Shown piece by piece: positions 23,200-33,535 of a DNA stretch of 64,000 nucleotides; position 1 is the first letter of the stretch, and each line of letters starts with the position of its first letter. Both the position numbers and the translations under genes were made by a program. The notes below the pieces were generated by a model. It ran no database searches. It saw only the letters and a list, made by a program, of their open reading frames with translations, and was not told the DNA's origin. The stretch covers positions 1 through 64,000 of the forward strand of contig NW_026516709.1 of the NCBI RefSeq assembly GCF_025766255.1. The letters run 5' to 3'. Source of the DNA: Zychaea mexicana (lineage: Eukaryota; Mucoromycota; Mucoromycetes; Mucorales; Lichtheimiaceae).

Positions 23200-24759
23200 A
23201 TGTTATCCATCAAAAATTTAACGCTACCATACAATACTGACATTGATATGCATGAAGAGGAGATGGAAGTAGACGACGTGTACCAAATCGTATCTGATGA
23301 ATTTAGTGGCCATACTGGTGGTGGACACTCCCTTGTATCGATGACCAAGATAAAAACTACATCGCAGGTACTTACAAAATATATTGGTCAATAATTCTGT
23401 AGAACATGATATGTATTCTATATATTTTATTAATTAATGGTTGGTAATTCATAGGAAATTTCTACATCCAAGGTAATCGATCCTCCAACGTCCACTTCGC
23501 CTGGTACTGAAGCCGCAGAAAACCAAACGGAATCAGTGAAAAAGGGAAGGGGAAGACCTCGCAAAAACCCTCCAAAAGAGCCTGTCATCCCAAAAAGTAT
23601 GCTACTTACTATTACTAAACCTTACTTAATAACATTAAACCTCTAGTTGCTTCTGATATCTAATCCAAAACTCTTAATTCCTATAGGAGCTCATCGAGTG
23701 TATCGAGATCCAGAAATTATCCAATTGATCGATAGAATCCAAAATGTCACTTTAAACGCTGCAGAGGCTGGGCGCGACTTGTTGATCCCTGAACGAACCG
23801 CACAGCGATACTGGAAACGATTTGTCGACGGTGAGCCATATCTCCCAAGTACAATGGGTAAATCTCCCGGTCCTCCACCAACCTTGACACCCGAACACAC
23901 AGCATTTCTCCAGGCGTATTACGATACCAAGTCAGATGCGACCCTCAAAGAAGCACAGCAATTGCTTGTTGATCGATTCGGCATCAGCATCACTCAAAGT
24001 GGCCTCCAGAAGCACCTTGTTAGCAAATGCGGGCTTACTATGAAGAAGTTGGAACGGATCTCTGAGTACCGCAACTCCGATGAAACGATCGCTTCCCGGA
24101 TCAACTGGGCACACGCATTTGAAGCCAGTGGCATTAATTACCACAAATGCGTCTTTATTGATGAGGCTGGCTTCAACATGCACATCAAGCGTAGCTTTGG
24201 TCGATCGAGACGAGGTGAGCCCGCCAAGGCCTTGGTTTCTAAGTCGCGTGGGGTCAATATTACGATCTTGGGTGCCATCACTGGTGAAGGTGTAATCAAC
24301 TTGAGTCTCCGGAGACCTCAAGCGGTTGTCGCTTCCAAGAAACGCAAGACGCGTGACGGTGAAGAAAAGGTGATGGGCAAAATCGGCACTCGGGCGGAGC
24401 ATTTTATCGAATTTTTGGAAGTGATGATGAAGGTGCTCACCGAAAATGGTATGGGTGGAAGGACCTTGGTATTGGATAATGCCGCTATCCACAAGACTGA
24501 TGAAGTTCGGGATGCCATTGCCAAGCAAGGATTCGAGATCCTCTTTCTCCCGCCCTACAGCCCATTCCTCAATCCAATTGAGGAATTTTGGTCAAAGCTC
24601 AAGGCAGGTGTCAAACGCCATTTACTGACCACAGACGACACCTTGCTGCCGCGCATCATCAACTCCGCCCATGAAGTCACCGCCCAAGATTGCCAAGGAT
24701 GGATTCGCCACTCCCTTACGTTTGTGCCTAGGTGTATAGAAGGAGAGAAGATGCTGTAG
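23200..24759 (+). CDS. DD34E Tc1/mariner transposase of element B (460 aa), apparently intact
   Basis: Three exons: 23200-23367, 23455-23596 and 23687-24759 (phases fit; 460 codons plus stop). The leader is acidic; exon 2 ends in an AT-hook-like KKGRGRPRKNPPK. Exon 3 starts with the HTH (IIQLIDRIQNVTLNAAEAGR, then IPERTAQRYWK) and continues into the catalytic domain: first Asp in CVFIDEAGF, second in LVLDNAAIH, Glu in FLNPIEEFW, 34 residues after the second Asp. KKRK near 24335 may be a nuclear localisation signal. No stop or frameshift was seen, unlike A, C and D. It would cut at the TIRs of B and paste at TA. The ATG at 23200 is chosen over 23129 because the upstream codons are low-complexity. 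Confidence 0.85.
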
Positions 24760-24925
24760 TTTTTTTTCATATTTTATATGTTTTTTTACTACCCTTCTAT
24801 ATTTTTTCCTTTTACTTTTTTTTTCATATATATATATATGTTTTTTTTAATAAAATATAGAGTTGTCGAAAATCATTAACTGTCATGCTGAGAAAAAGAA
24901 GGCAAAACGATTACCATAATTACCC

Positions 24926-25151
24926 AACCGCCATTATGGATTTACTATTCTGCCATCAACCTGAAATTACGGCCGCCATTATGAATTTATTATTCTGCCA
25001 TCAACCTGTAACTCGGCTGCCATTGTATTTTTTTCCTCCTGCCATTCACGAAAATCACACCGCCAATCACAAACACCCCCAACGACAAAGTGAAAAAAAA
25101 GCCCCGCCATGATGGGAAAAAAAGCCCCGCCAATCATTAGGAAAAATCCTG
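24926..25151 (-). repeat. Right TIR of element B
   Basis: Inverted partner of 18927-19152, ending GGAAAAATCCTG before TA. Contains the same TGGC(G/A)G array on the minus strand. Roughly 98% identity by eye. Confidence 0.85.
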
Positions 25152-25997
25152 TAAGGCCATCCTTTCCTATCTGCTGAGTCTTCCCATTGACGATAATCTC
25201 ATAGATAATGTATATACCGTTGGTATGGACTTCACCGGCCCGATGGGGTATATGTTTGCGGTGAAACGCATCGAAGATGTGTATGTCTCTCGCCGTCTTT
25301 CAACGCTTGTAATACCTACATATCTCGATGAGCTACCTTCATTCATTGATACGCTGGACGGTTGTATGCTTGGCGACAACACCACTGCAATCTCAAGGAT
25401 ATTGTTCTCCCGGCCATCCAAAGTCAAAAGCAAGCCGCACATTTCGCCAACATCTGCGGGTCTGATGATGCCGGTATTCCCGGATCACCAAACATTTACT
25501 TGACACCTACCAAAAAAGCTCATGGCAGATTGATTGATAATGACATCATTGAAAATGACGATGGTGATGACGCTGAGGAAGACTATGATAGTGATTAATT
25601 GTTTTCGCCGGGAAAATCTTACACGCTCATTTCTCCTTTATACCACCACACTGTACATTTTAGCAACTTTTAGTCCAATATTCTCATCCTGCAGCATCAG
25701 TAAAAAAGGCTACACTCATTGTTCTTGTAATTAGGGTGGCAACCGAAAGTATATGTCAAATATGTTTTCACCAATAAAACTAGTTTCAGCTTCTACAGAA
25801 GACGCTACGGAAAATACATCTTCAGTCAAGCTGATATTCACCAAGTGCTAAATGGAAATTTGTTGCATGCTAAGACGAAAAATACTGTCAGGGCGGGGCA
25901 GGGTTCAAGGCAGGGAGAGTTGATCTGTTTTTACAATAGGACAAGAGACGAGGGCAATGGACGGGGAGCAAGGTTGGCTTTACTAGGATACAAAGGG

Positions 25998-26028
25998 TAC
26001 AAGATACAAGATACAAGATACAAGATAC
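25998..26028 (+). repeat. Heptamer microsatellite TACAAGA x 4.4
   Basis: Uninterrupted TACAAGA units directly following GGG; simple tandem repeat. Confidence 0.9.
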
Positions 26029-26215
26029 TTCTCTATAGCAGTCTATGATCCTACTATTTATATTCTAACACTAAGCAAAGAGGATAAGATATAGAGGCTT
26101 GAGAGGGCTGAGGGATAACGGGCTGGTGGATAACGGGCTGATGGAGGCTGAAGAAAAGGAGGTAGGAGTAACACGTGATCCATGCCATGGCTCATGGTTC
26201 ATGACAAATACTAAG

Positions 26216-26237
26216 CGCCAATCATTAGGAAAAATCC
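26216..26237 (-). repeat. Remnant of a B-type TIR end
   Basis: GCCAATCATTAGGAAAAATCC matches the terminal bases of the B TIR (CAGGATTTTTCCTAATGATTGGC inverted) but is not flanked by the rest of the TIR. It may be a relic of an older B-family insertion or excision. Confidence 0.5.
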
Positions 26238-26582
26238 AATATTAGATCCCATGATTGCCTTGATTACTGATGCTTTGATCCGGGGGATATCATGCTACTT
26301 TGGTTCCTCTTTTTGGTATTCCCTCCTTTTTGGCATGCTAGTGACGCCTTGGATTCAGCACCTTCTCGACATGGGGTTGTTGCATACATCGAGTACTCCA
26401 GTTACTCAATCCAGGCGAGTCAATCTTACCCATCTAATAGCTCTGACATGTTTATATAACCCTTCTTAGCATCCTCAGCTTACCGACCGTATCAAATTCT
26501 GTGTGGCTATTTTCTTTCTGTGTTGCAGAAGAAGCTTTATGCCAACCTCCAGGCACATGCTCCACTTTACGTTCTGTTGCCA

Positions 26583-26715
26583 TTAGTTACATCAAGGTCC
26601 AAAAAAATGACATCGACTGTTTCAAAACTACAATGTGTTTGGCAAACCTACATCGCAGAATCTAAAAACTACATATCGCTATCTCAACGTCTACATTTTC
26701 AAACGCAAACTACTA
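26583..26715 (-). repeat. Right TIR of element A2
   Basis: Inverted relative of 16328-16460, ending CGCAAACTACTA before TA. The final base differs from the left end (CAG versus TAG on the inverted strand), a C-to-T change. Confidence 0.65.
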
Positions 26716-26717
26716 TA

Positions 26718-26832
26718 TCTTGCAGCAATGGCGAACGATCTATGGCGAGAAATGGCGAACGATCTATGAGAGCAATAGCTAACGATCTATGGCGAGAAAT
26801 GGCAAACGATCTATGGCAACAATGGGTAGACC
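26718..26832 (+). repeat. AACGATCTAT iteron array, 24-bp period, in element A
   Basis: AACGATCTAT at 26734, 26758, 26781 and 26805 (spacing 24, 23, 24), separated by GGCGAGAAATGGCG-like spacers. It continues the site seen at 16304 to the left of A2. Confidence 0.7.
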
Positions 26833-26934
26833 ATTTTTAGTATGCCAAGAAATTCCTTGCTGACCTATGCGACATTGATTTCTAAGCAAGCGACATCCGT
26901 TTCTGGACATGCGACATAAATTTTCATTGGCTAG
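26833..26934 (-). repeat. Right TIR of element A, inner part
   Basis: Reverse complement of about 14209-14310 with one mismatch, ending in CTAG, the target duplication of gypsy D. The outer part continues at 34003. Confidence 0.85.
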
Positions 26935-27400
26935 TATAGCAGTGCAGAATAGTGTGACTTGTGTCACTTGGTGAGTCGACCATTGAGTAACAAGCCTAGC
27001 TATGCATGATAGAAAATTATAAATTCTCATCCCATATGCACAATAAAAAAAACCCCTTTTTCTCTCGTACTTTTCGTTTACTATCCTTTTGACTCCGTTT
27101 AAGTCAAACCGACCGTACCCATTGCATACTGTATGTAACGATATAAGAAACCAGACCGCTCGTTCAAGCTTGAGAACTATTATTGATGGATTTTACGGAC
27201 ATATATAGCTTACTATCGCTTCACAACTTTGTACCTCGCCCTAGCTTGTAAACCTCATATATTTTATATACTTGATTGATTCCACGGTACTTATACGCTT
27301 TTCTACCATCGTACATCCCCTTTATGCTGTATATGAATCTCATGCGCTATATGTTTTGTGGCATGTTTAGTCGTCTATTCCAATCTCAGACAATACAATA
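26935..27400 (+). repeat. 5' LTR of gypsy D (466 bp)
   Basis: Ends match TAT...ATA rather than the usual TG...CA. Contains an early dyad GTGACTTGTGTCAC (about 26952) and several TATATA words. Identical to 33536-34002 except for an eight- versus nine-base A run. Confidence 0.9.
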
Positions 27401-27404
27401 AAAC

Positions 27405-27422
27405 TGGTGGAGAAGCTGAGCA
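27405..27422 (+). promoter_or_regulatory. Primer-binding site of gypsy D
   Basis: TGGTGGAGAAGCTGAGCA begins four bases after the LTR. TGG pairs with the tRNA CCA end; the tRNA species was not identified. Confidence 0.55.
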
Positions 27423-27519
27423 TAGGCCATCCACATTGCCACAACATCGTAAAACCTCAAAGAACAAAGCCAACCGGCGAAAATACAAAGCAACTACTTC
27501 TGCCTGTGCGGTGGTGATA

Positions 27520-28611
27520 ATGTCAGACCAAACAGGAGACGAAACCGCGCGTGACCAAAACAACCGCATTGTCGTGCATATGGAAACATCACGCGTAGAT
27601 GCACCTAAATTTGGAGGAGATCCCAATCATGACGATCCCTTGAAGTTTCTTAACGCATTCAAAGATGCTGCAGTAGCGAACAATTGGCAGAACGACAGAC
27701 GACGTATCGAAATGGCAGGACTATCATTGTATGCCCATGCCAAAGATTGGTTTGAACATGATCTGAATCTCGAACGTAGCACCGCTTTTGACGACGAATC
27801 CGACGACTGTTTTGTCCAACAATTCAAGAACGAATTCCTAACAGCACGATGGCAGGAGCGCTATCGGTGGGAATATCGGCAACGCATACAGCTGCAACAT
27901 GAATCCGGACTACAATATACAACAAACAAACTTGCCTTGGCGAGTCGATACGAAAAGGGGTGCAATACCCAGCTATTGGCCAGTGACAAGATCGCTGATG
28001 TCATTGAAGGCCTCAGATTGGAATATCGAGAGCAGCTTCGCGGTGCGGCACCTACCAGAATCAGTGAGCTCAAAGAAGCCGTCCGAGCAGCCGAGCGGCA
28101 TATGGAGGTCATACGACACACTGTCGGTCTTGGCAACTTGCCTCAGCAGGCAGTGCCACAACATGACGGACGCCAAATCGTTCCTGTCTATCAAACCACT
28201 GCTCGTCAGCAAACGAGGCCACCCAGAGGCGACCGCTAAGACACATCGACTTTGCAAGACCATTTTGATAACAGTTTGGCGAATGCGTTAGACAAGATGG
28301 AGGCGATGATGAGGTCGTACGCATCATCACAAGCACCAAGGCAGATTCTAAAACGACCTGAGGCCGGAGGAGCCGCACATGCAGGAAACGCATACAGTGC
28401 GGCGCGTTGCTACAATTGTAACAAGACCGGTCACCTAGCTCGCCAGTGTCGAGGCCCTTGCAGCACATGTCCAGAACAAGAGCACAATGCTATGAACTGT
28501 CCTAGAAGACAAGCAGGAGCACAAGTAACTGACGCCAAGAGCGCGAACAGAAACAATGCAGACATTCAAGGCGGAAACTCCACGACGGATTTTCAGGGCG
28601 GCCGCCAGTAA
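27520..28611 (+). pseudogene. Gypsy D gag with two CCHC knuckles, one internal stop
   Basis: From the ATG at 27520: an acidic leader, then a Retrotrans_gag-type capsid region (FGGDPNHDDPLKFLNAF, DWFEHDLN, FKNEFLTARWQERY), a TAA at 28237-28239 where CAA is likely, then two perfect zinc knuckles CYNCNKTGHLARQC and CSTCPEQEHNAMNC (about 28410-28500), ending with TAA at 28609-28611. The knuckles would bind retroelement RNA. The frame of pol is different (-1), and continuity is regained in that frame just before 28611, so either a frameshift signal or a lesion lies near 28590-28610. Confidence 0.85.
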
Positions 28612-28640
28612 AGGCAGGCACTGCGGCCGAACCCTCATCA

Positions 28641-31600
28641 ATGACAAGACCTGTCAACTTTATACAAGGGGTGTACGCTACTGGCGACGGCGATACACCT
28701 GCAACTAGCACCAGAAGTCGCAAACGAGAACATGACAGCAACATGGAGGTCGACTCCTCGCAACCACCCGCTCAACACAACAATCAACAAACATCACCAA
28801 ATGTTCATGTCAGCGACGAAAGATACAACAAGCTGTTGGCAAATCTGGAAAAAGCACGTCAAGCAAAAGCACAATACAAACGAGCCGATGATGAGGCGCG
28901 AGCGCGAGGAGAGATCCCGCCATCATTGCAGCATAAAGCATCATCTTAATTCCCCTTGATCGTGGATCAGAAGGGAAACGTACAGCAATTCGATATCTGT
29001 CAAGCCCTCAAAAACATGAAAATTGAAGTGCCATTTCCTCAATTGATGTACTATGCACCGGTCCTGCGGCAAGAAGCGTTAAATGCCATGGGAGCCACCA
29101 GCAATAGTAGTCATCGACGCAGGCAAGAGCCTCTGGTATCAACAGTAAACACCACTATCACCGCGAAGAAATTGCATTACGATACCACTGACAAGCAAGA
29201 AATGCGAGCGCTTCAGGCAATCTATGCAATCATCGCAGATGAACAGATTGAGGCGTTGGTTGACTGTGGGTCCAATGTGTCTATTTTGCCGATATCACTG
29301 GTCCAACGAGTGAAGCTGGATATGAACATTCGTCCGACAGAAAGAGTCATCCGCTTTGGTGGAGGAAGTCTCGAGCATCCCGTTGGTACCATTGACCTGA
29401 ACATCACGTTGAGCAAGGAGCTTGTTGTCTACCACCGGTTCATGGAGGTACAAAATCACAATACTCCTCTAATTCTTGGGCACGATTTCTTGTACCACAC
29501 TTGCGCCAGCGTTATACCGTACCAACAACGCATCACCTTCCTCAAACCAGACAGACATCCAGACGACACGTCAAATGATGCTATTTGGGAGGTACCAACG
29601 CATTGGGGGTTTGGGCCTGAACCCTGTCGAGAAGTGCTACCAGTTTCGGACGAAAACGTCGAGATGGAGGCGGTCTATGCACATATGGCCATTGAACGAG
29701 AAAGCGATAACAACAATGCGGACAGAATAATCACGCTGCACAATGATCTGGTCCTTGACAAAGGTGAAGTCCTGGCGCTAAGACTCAAAATCCAAGGAGA
29801 CTCAGCAGCAATTGGCGAACACCTCGTCCTCGAAACTCACCCTGTCGGGCACCACGACATAGTGATTTGGCCATCAAAGATTGAATCAGATCAATCTGCT
29901 TTTCTGTTTATCGCGAACCGTGGGCAGCAGCGTCTTGGGGTAAAAGCCGGGGATATCATCGGTGCCGCCAAGAATATGTTGACATTGCCTCAGCGGCCCA
30001 CCACCACTGACTTGGATGAGGTAATGCGGCAACTACAAGAACTGACGTGGTACCCAGATGCACCAACACCAAGCGGCGACAGGGTGCCAATCTACCAACA
30101 AGATGTCAACGAAAGCATTATAGTGCGCTCAAATATGGCTATCGCAGAACCACCCAAAACACCTGCGACTAAACGCTTCAACATCAATCCAACGCTATCA
30201 TCCCACGAACAAAACCGACTGCAAGCCGTTTTGGACAAGCATGAAGATCGATTTGCAACATCGCTATCCGAAGTGGGAGAGCTTAACGTGCCACCGTACC
30301 ATATTCAGCTGAAACCAGGCGCGAAACCTACCAAGGTTGCACCGTACGCAATTCCTTTCGAAGCAAATCAATGGTTAAAAGGGTACCTAAAAGATTTGGA
30401 AGCCATGAATCTGATTGAGCCCTGTTCAGGCCCTTGGGCAGCAGGCACTGTTCTGATACCTGCTGATGCTGAGAAGCGTAAGCCGAGAGTACGACGAAAA
30501 GCCAAGGCCCTGCATAAAACGCCACGTGTAAAATTGTCCCGACAAGGTAAACCTATGCCGGTTTGGTCGCTCCTTGCTGGAGAAGAAACCAATCGCGACC
30601 GGAGTGATGACGAGTTGAACGGCGATAACCAAGAGCTATACATGCCGGCATTTGCAGCGAAAAATGGTCAAGAACGAATTGGCTACGATGCGCATGGGAA
30701 CGCTGTGCAGTACAGTTGTGCCGCGCCTGTTGCAGATCACGCAGGAAGCAAGGATCGCTACCGGCTATGCCTCAACTACAAACCTGTCAATGCCGCTTGC
30801 GAGGACTCAGCGTATCCAATACCCAACACGAACTTTCTGTTTACTCTACTGTGGGGATCAAAATACATATCGATATGTGATGCGCTTCGAGGATACTGGC
30901 AGCTTCCAATTCAAGAAGACGACCGTGATCTCACCGGTTTTGTGACACAGTACGGGCAATACAGGTGGACTCGTTTGGCGATGGGCTTGAAAGGTGCTCC
31001 AGGCGCTTGGCAATCTATTATGGACGACTGTTTCCGAGAAGTGTTGTATGACTATCTCTTAGTCTACATCGATGACCTGATCATCTTCAGCAAGACTTTT
31101 GAAGAACACCTGGAGCATATTGACAAGGTCCTCTCAATGGCGGCGAAGATAAATCTATCACTCTCCCAGCGGAAATGCAAGTTTGGGTATCAAGAATTAC
31201 GAGTCCTCGGGTACATCGTAGGCGAACAAGGATTTGAGATGGAGCAATCGAAAGTCGACAAAATCGTCCAATGGCCACCGCCGAAAAATGTTCATGAACT
31301 AAACCGGTTCATAGGCCTGATTCAATACTACCGTCGGTTTTTGCCTAACCTGTCAACTAAGATGGCACCATTGAACGCGCTCAAAAAGAAGGATCAGCCA
31401 TTCGTGTGGGGTGATCAAGAACAAGAGTGCTTCGATTTATGCAAGAGCCTTGTCAGCACCGAACCTGTTCTTGCACATCCTGACTTCACGCGACCGTTCA
31501 CCTTGTTCACCGATGCTTCTAATACCGGGATAGGCGGACTCCTCAGCCAAGAGAGCAAAGAGCATCCAGGCGTGTATTTGCCTATATACTTTGGAAGCCG

Positions 31601-32105
31601 TGCCCTTTCTGATGCCGAAAAAAAGCTGTCCACATATGAAAGGGAGTTTATGGCCATTGTATACTTTACTCATTTCTTTCGCCTGTATCTACTTGGTCGT
31701 CATTTCCACGTGGTAACGGATCACAAGGCGTTAGAGTTCATTGCCAATCTCAAGGAAGGAACATCTGCACGAGTCGCACGTTGGCTAATGACCTTGGCCA
31801 TGTACGACTTCACCATTAGTTACAAGCCAGGCAAAGCGAACGTTCAAGCAGATGCCTTATCAAGGCTACCCCAGAATGTGATGGACAACATTGATCTCGA
31901 TGAGGTCATTGTTGACGACTACCTTCCTGTACACGTGATACAAGATCTCCCCGAAGAAGCTCGCAGAAAACGCCCGCGTATTCAGGATGATGGTGAACAA
32001 TGGGGTGGAATGGCTCGGGATCGTTATGCATCATTGGTCAAATACTTGTTGACGTTGAGCATGGATGAAGGCATCAGCGAAAAAGAAAAGCGTGCGATCC
32101 GATAA
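28641..32105 (+). pseudogene. Gypsy D pol: protease, reverse transcriptase, RNase H
   Basis: A linker (28641-28949) closed by TAA 28947-28949, then a long open frame (28956-32105). Protease triad region EALVDCGSNVSILP (about 29250-29290) followed by ILGHDFL; RT with RLCLNYKPVN, SICDALRGYWQLP, LKGAPGAWQ and the YIDD catalytic box (about 31066-31077); RNase H from FTLFTDASNTGIGG (about 31500) to YKPGKANVQADALSRLP (about 31820-31870). An insertion of about 80 basic residues (30480-30680, KPRVRRKAKALHK...) splits the RT N-terminal region, unlike usual gypsy RTs. Ends at TAA 32103-32105, again a likely CAA position. Confidence 0.9.
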
Positions 32106-33251
32106 GCTGCGCGGTACTACTATTGGCATGATGACAAACTATATCGACGATCTTCGAAAAGTACAGGCGTGCGTATGGTAGTGCGACAAGGCGAAGTACT
32201 ACAGATATTGCAAGAAAATCACGATCACCTCCTGGCAGGTCATCAAGGGGTTGGACGGACTTTCGCGCGAATAAAGGACAGATATTATTGGCCCGGCTAC
32301 TTTGCCGATGTGAGGAAGTACGTGCTCTCATGTCCGACTTGTCAACAATATGGACCACGCAAGCCGCCTACACCACTGCACCCTTGGGCTCCTGCAAAAG
32401 AGGGTCCCTTTGGACGACTCTTTATTGACTTCCTGACCATGCCGACATCGGAGCACGGAAACAACGCCATATTGCTTGGAGTCGACAGCTTTAGCGGCTG
32501 GATGGAGGCAATGCCTACAGCAACCAAGAGTAGCGATGCTACCCTGGTGTTCCTATTCGAGTGGATCTGTCGATATGGCCAGCCTGAAATCGTGATCAGC
32601 GACAATGCAAGCCATTTTACTGGGCACGACTTGAATCGACGCATGAAATATCAGTATGGCTTAACAATCAAAACGGGCGCAGCACATCATCCCCAACGTC
32701 AGGGACAAGTAGAACGAGCAGTGAGAACGGTGCGCACAATCCTACGCCGCCTTGGCACACATTACCTCGGATCTTGGGAAACTTGGCTTTCAGCAGCGTT
32801 ATTTGTCATCAGGACATCGGCAAGGCGTGACCATGGTTGTACCCCGTTCTACTTAGCTTTTGGGCGAGAGCCACGATTGCCTATAAGTATGACGGCAGCA
32901 TCTGAGAAGATTGCGGCTCCCTTGGATGATGTGGATGAAGAAACGGCATACGCGGTTGTTTCCGAGCGCATGGAGGATTTTACACGGATGCAGGCGACGG
33001 CGCTAACTTTTGCCAAACAACGCATGAAGGAGTACAAGCAAGCGATGAAGATCCGGTATGATGCGAAGGCCAAAGCGAGGCAATTTATGGTGGGCGATAA
33101 GAGATTGGGCTACGACACATACAAATTGCGCGACGAAGCATTATCTCTTCCTGGGGTATTCCATGCAAACCGGCTCAAGTTTTATTATACTCGTCCTCGA
33201 TTGGAACGAACATCCATCCGCCACGAACATGAACTGTGGTATCAGTCCTAA
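32106..33251 (+). pseudogene. Gypsy D integrase, C-terminal deletion
   Basis: Same frame as pol. Zinc-binding H..H (NHDHLLAGH) and CPTC (about 32330-32345), catalytic Asp in LFIDFLTMP, second Asp in ISDNASHF, Glu in QGQVERAV (about 32705). After QFMVGDK the frame jumps directly to a YDTYKLRDE segment, so the usual GPF-type barrel of roughly 25 residues is missing. Ends before TAA 33249-33251. Would insert cDNA into the host; a chromodomain was not seen. Confidence 0.85.
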
Positions 33252-33535
33252 TCAGCTGTCGATATATCTTCTTATCTATGTCTTTATTCTTTTTCTTTTC
33301 TTTCCCTGACGTCTCTCCTATTCACTTTCGTTTCAACATTTCTTCTACTGTGGATTCCATCAAGAATTTACTTATGCGAGGTTCTTATGTCAATTTCCCC
33401 CCCCCTACGTTCGTATTGTTCCCTATATGTTGTTTCTACATGTTCTATTCTTACCATGTATCTATCTGCCCGATTCTGCCCTTCTCTTTAATGATAACTC
33501 GCTTGGGGACCATAGCGAGTCATCAAGGCCCTCTT
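33252..33535 (+). other. 3' untranslated region of gypsy D
   Basis: Pyrimidine-rich, with a C-tract CCCCCCCC (about 33398). No purine-rich tract directly abuts the 3' LTR; the nearest is CTTGGGGA at 33511-33518. The spacing is unusual for a polypurine tract. Confidence 0.5.

Larger units (their letters stand above)
18927..25151 (+). mobile_element. Element B: 6.2-kb Tc1/mariner-type transposon with accessory genes
   Basis: Starts CAGGATTTTTCC at 18927 after TA (18925-18926) and ends with the exact inverse at 25151 before TA (25152-25153). TIRs of 226 bp (18927-19152; 24926-25151) differ at about four positions by eye. Contents in order: three minus-strand small genes (19483-19800, 20104-20647, 20947-21417), a palindromic repeat region (21545-22215), a plus-strand small gene (22388-22849) and a three-exon DD34E transposase (23200-24759). 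Typical Tc1/mariner elements are 1.3-2.5 kb with one gene, so this one is unusually large and gene-rich. It sits in an exon of the A2 gene. Confidence 0.85.
17245..25598 (+). pseudogene. Unknown multi-exon gene of element A2, split by element B
   Basis: Exons: 17245-17487, 17544-17736, 17798-17970 and a long exon from 18023 that is interrupted by element B (18927-25151) and resumes at 25154, ending at TAA 25596-25598. Phases fit at every junction. The acceptor at 17797 is a tandem AAGCAG site. Across B the frame reads NIRM-N-K-AILSYLL without a break, which proves insertion into an exon. Lesions: TAA at 18218-18220 (CAA expected), a one-base frameshift near 25358, and B itself. The product (about 570 codons) is largely helical and charged, with no catalytic motif I can name; it ends with an acidic tail. 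It may be cargo or an unrecognised mobility protein. Confidence 0.7.
25599..26582 (+). other. 3' part of element A2, no gene
   Basis: Holds an AATAAA-like ACCAATAAAAC (about 25770), a TACAAGA heptamer run (25998-26028, 4.4 copies), purine-rich GGGCTGAGGGATAACGGGCTG-like partial duplications (about 26105-26150) and a remnant of the B-type TIR end (26216-26237). The small frame at 26251-26469 is hydrophobic and unconvincing. Confidence 0.5.
16328..26715. mobile_element. Element A2: iteron-TIR transposon carrying only an unknown gene
   Basis: Left end CAGTAGTTTGCGTTTG at 16328 after TA (16326-16327). The right end is the inverted sequence finishing at 26715 (last base A instead of G) before TA (26716-26717). 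TIRs (16328-16460 and 26583-26715) are roughly 80% alike by eye. Without the nested element B (6227 bp) A2 is about 4.16 kb. It holds the unknown gene 17245-25598 and a doubtful minus-strand frame (16692-17074), but no recognisable transposase. So it is either non-autonomous and moved by a related transposase, or the unknown gene is its own mobility gene. Confidence 0.65.

Noticed and set aside
8922..32105. In-frame TAA/TAG at probable Gln positions as a sign of a reassigned genetic code
   Set aside because: TAA also ends genes at expected C-termini (H1, A transposase, the 116-1164 gene), TGA lesions occur too, and all cases fit ordinary transitions in dead elements.
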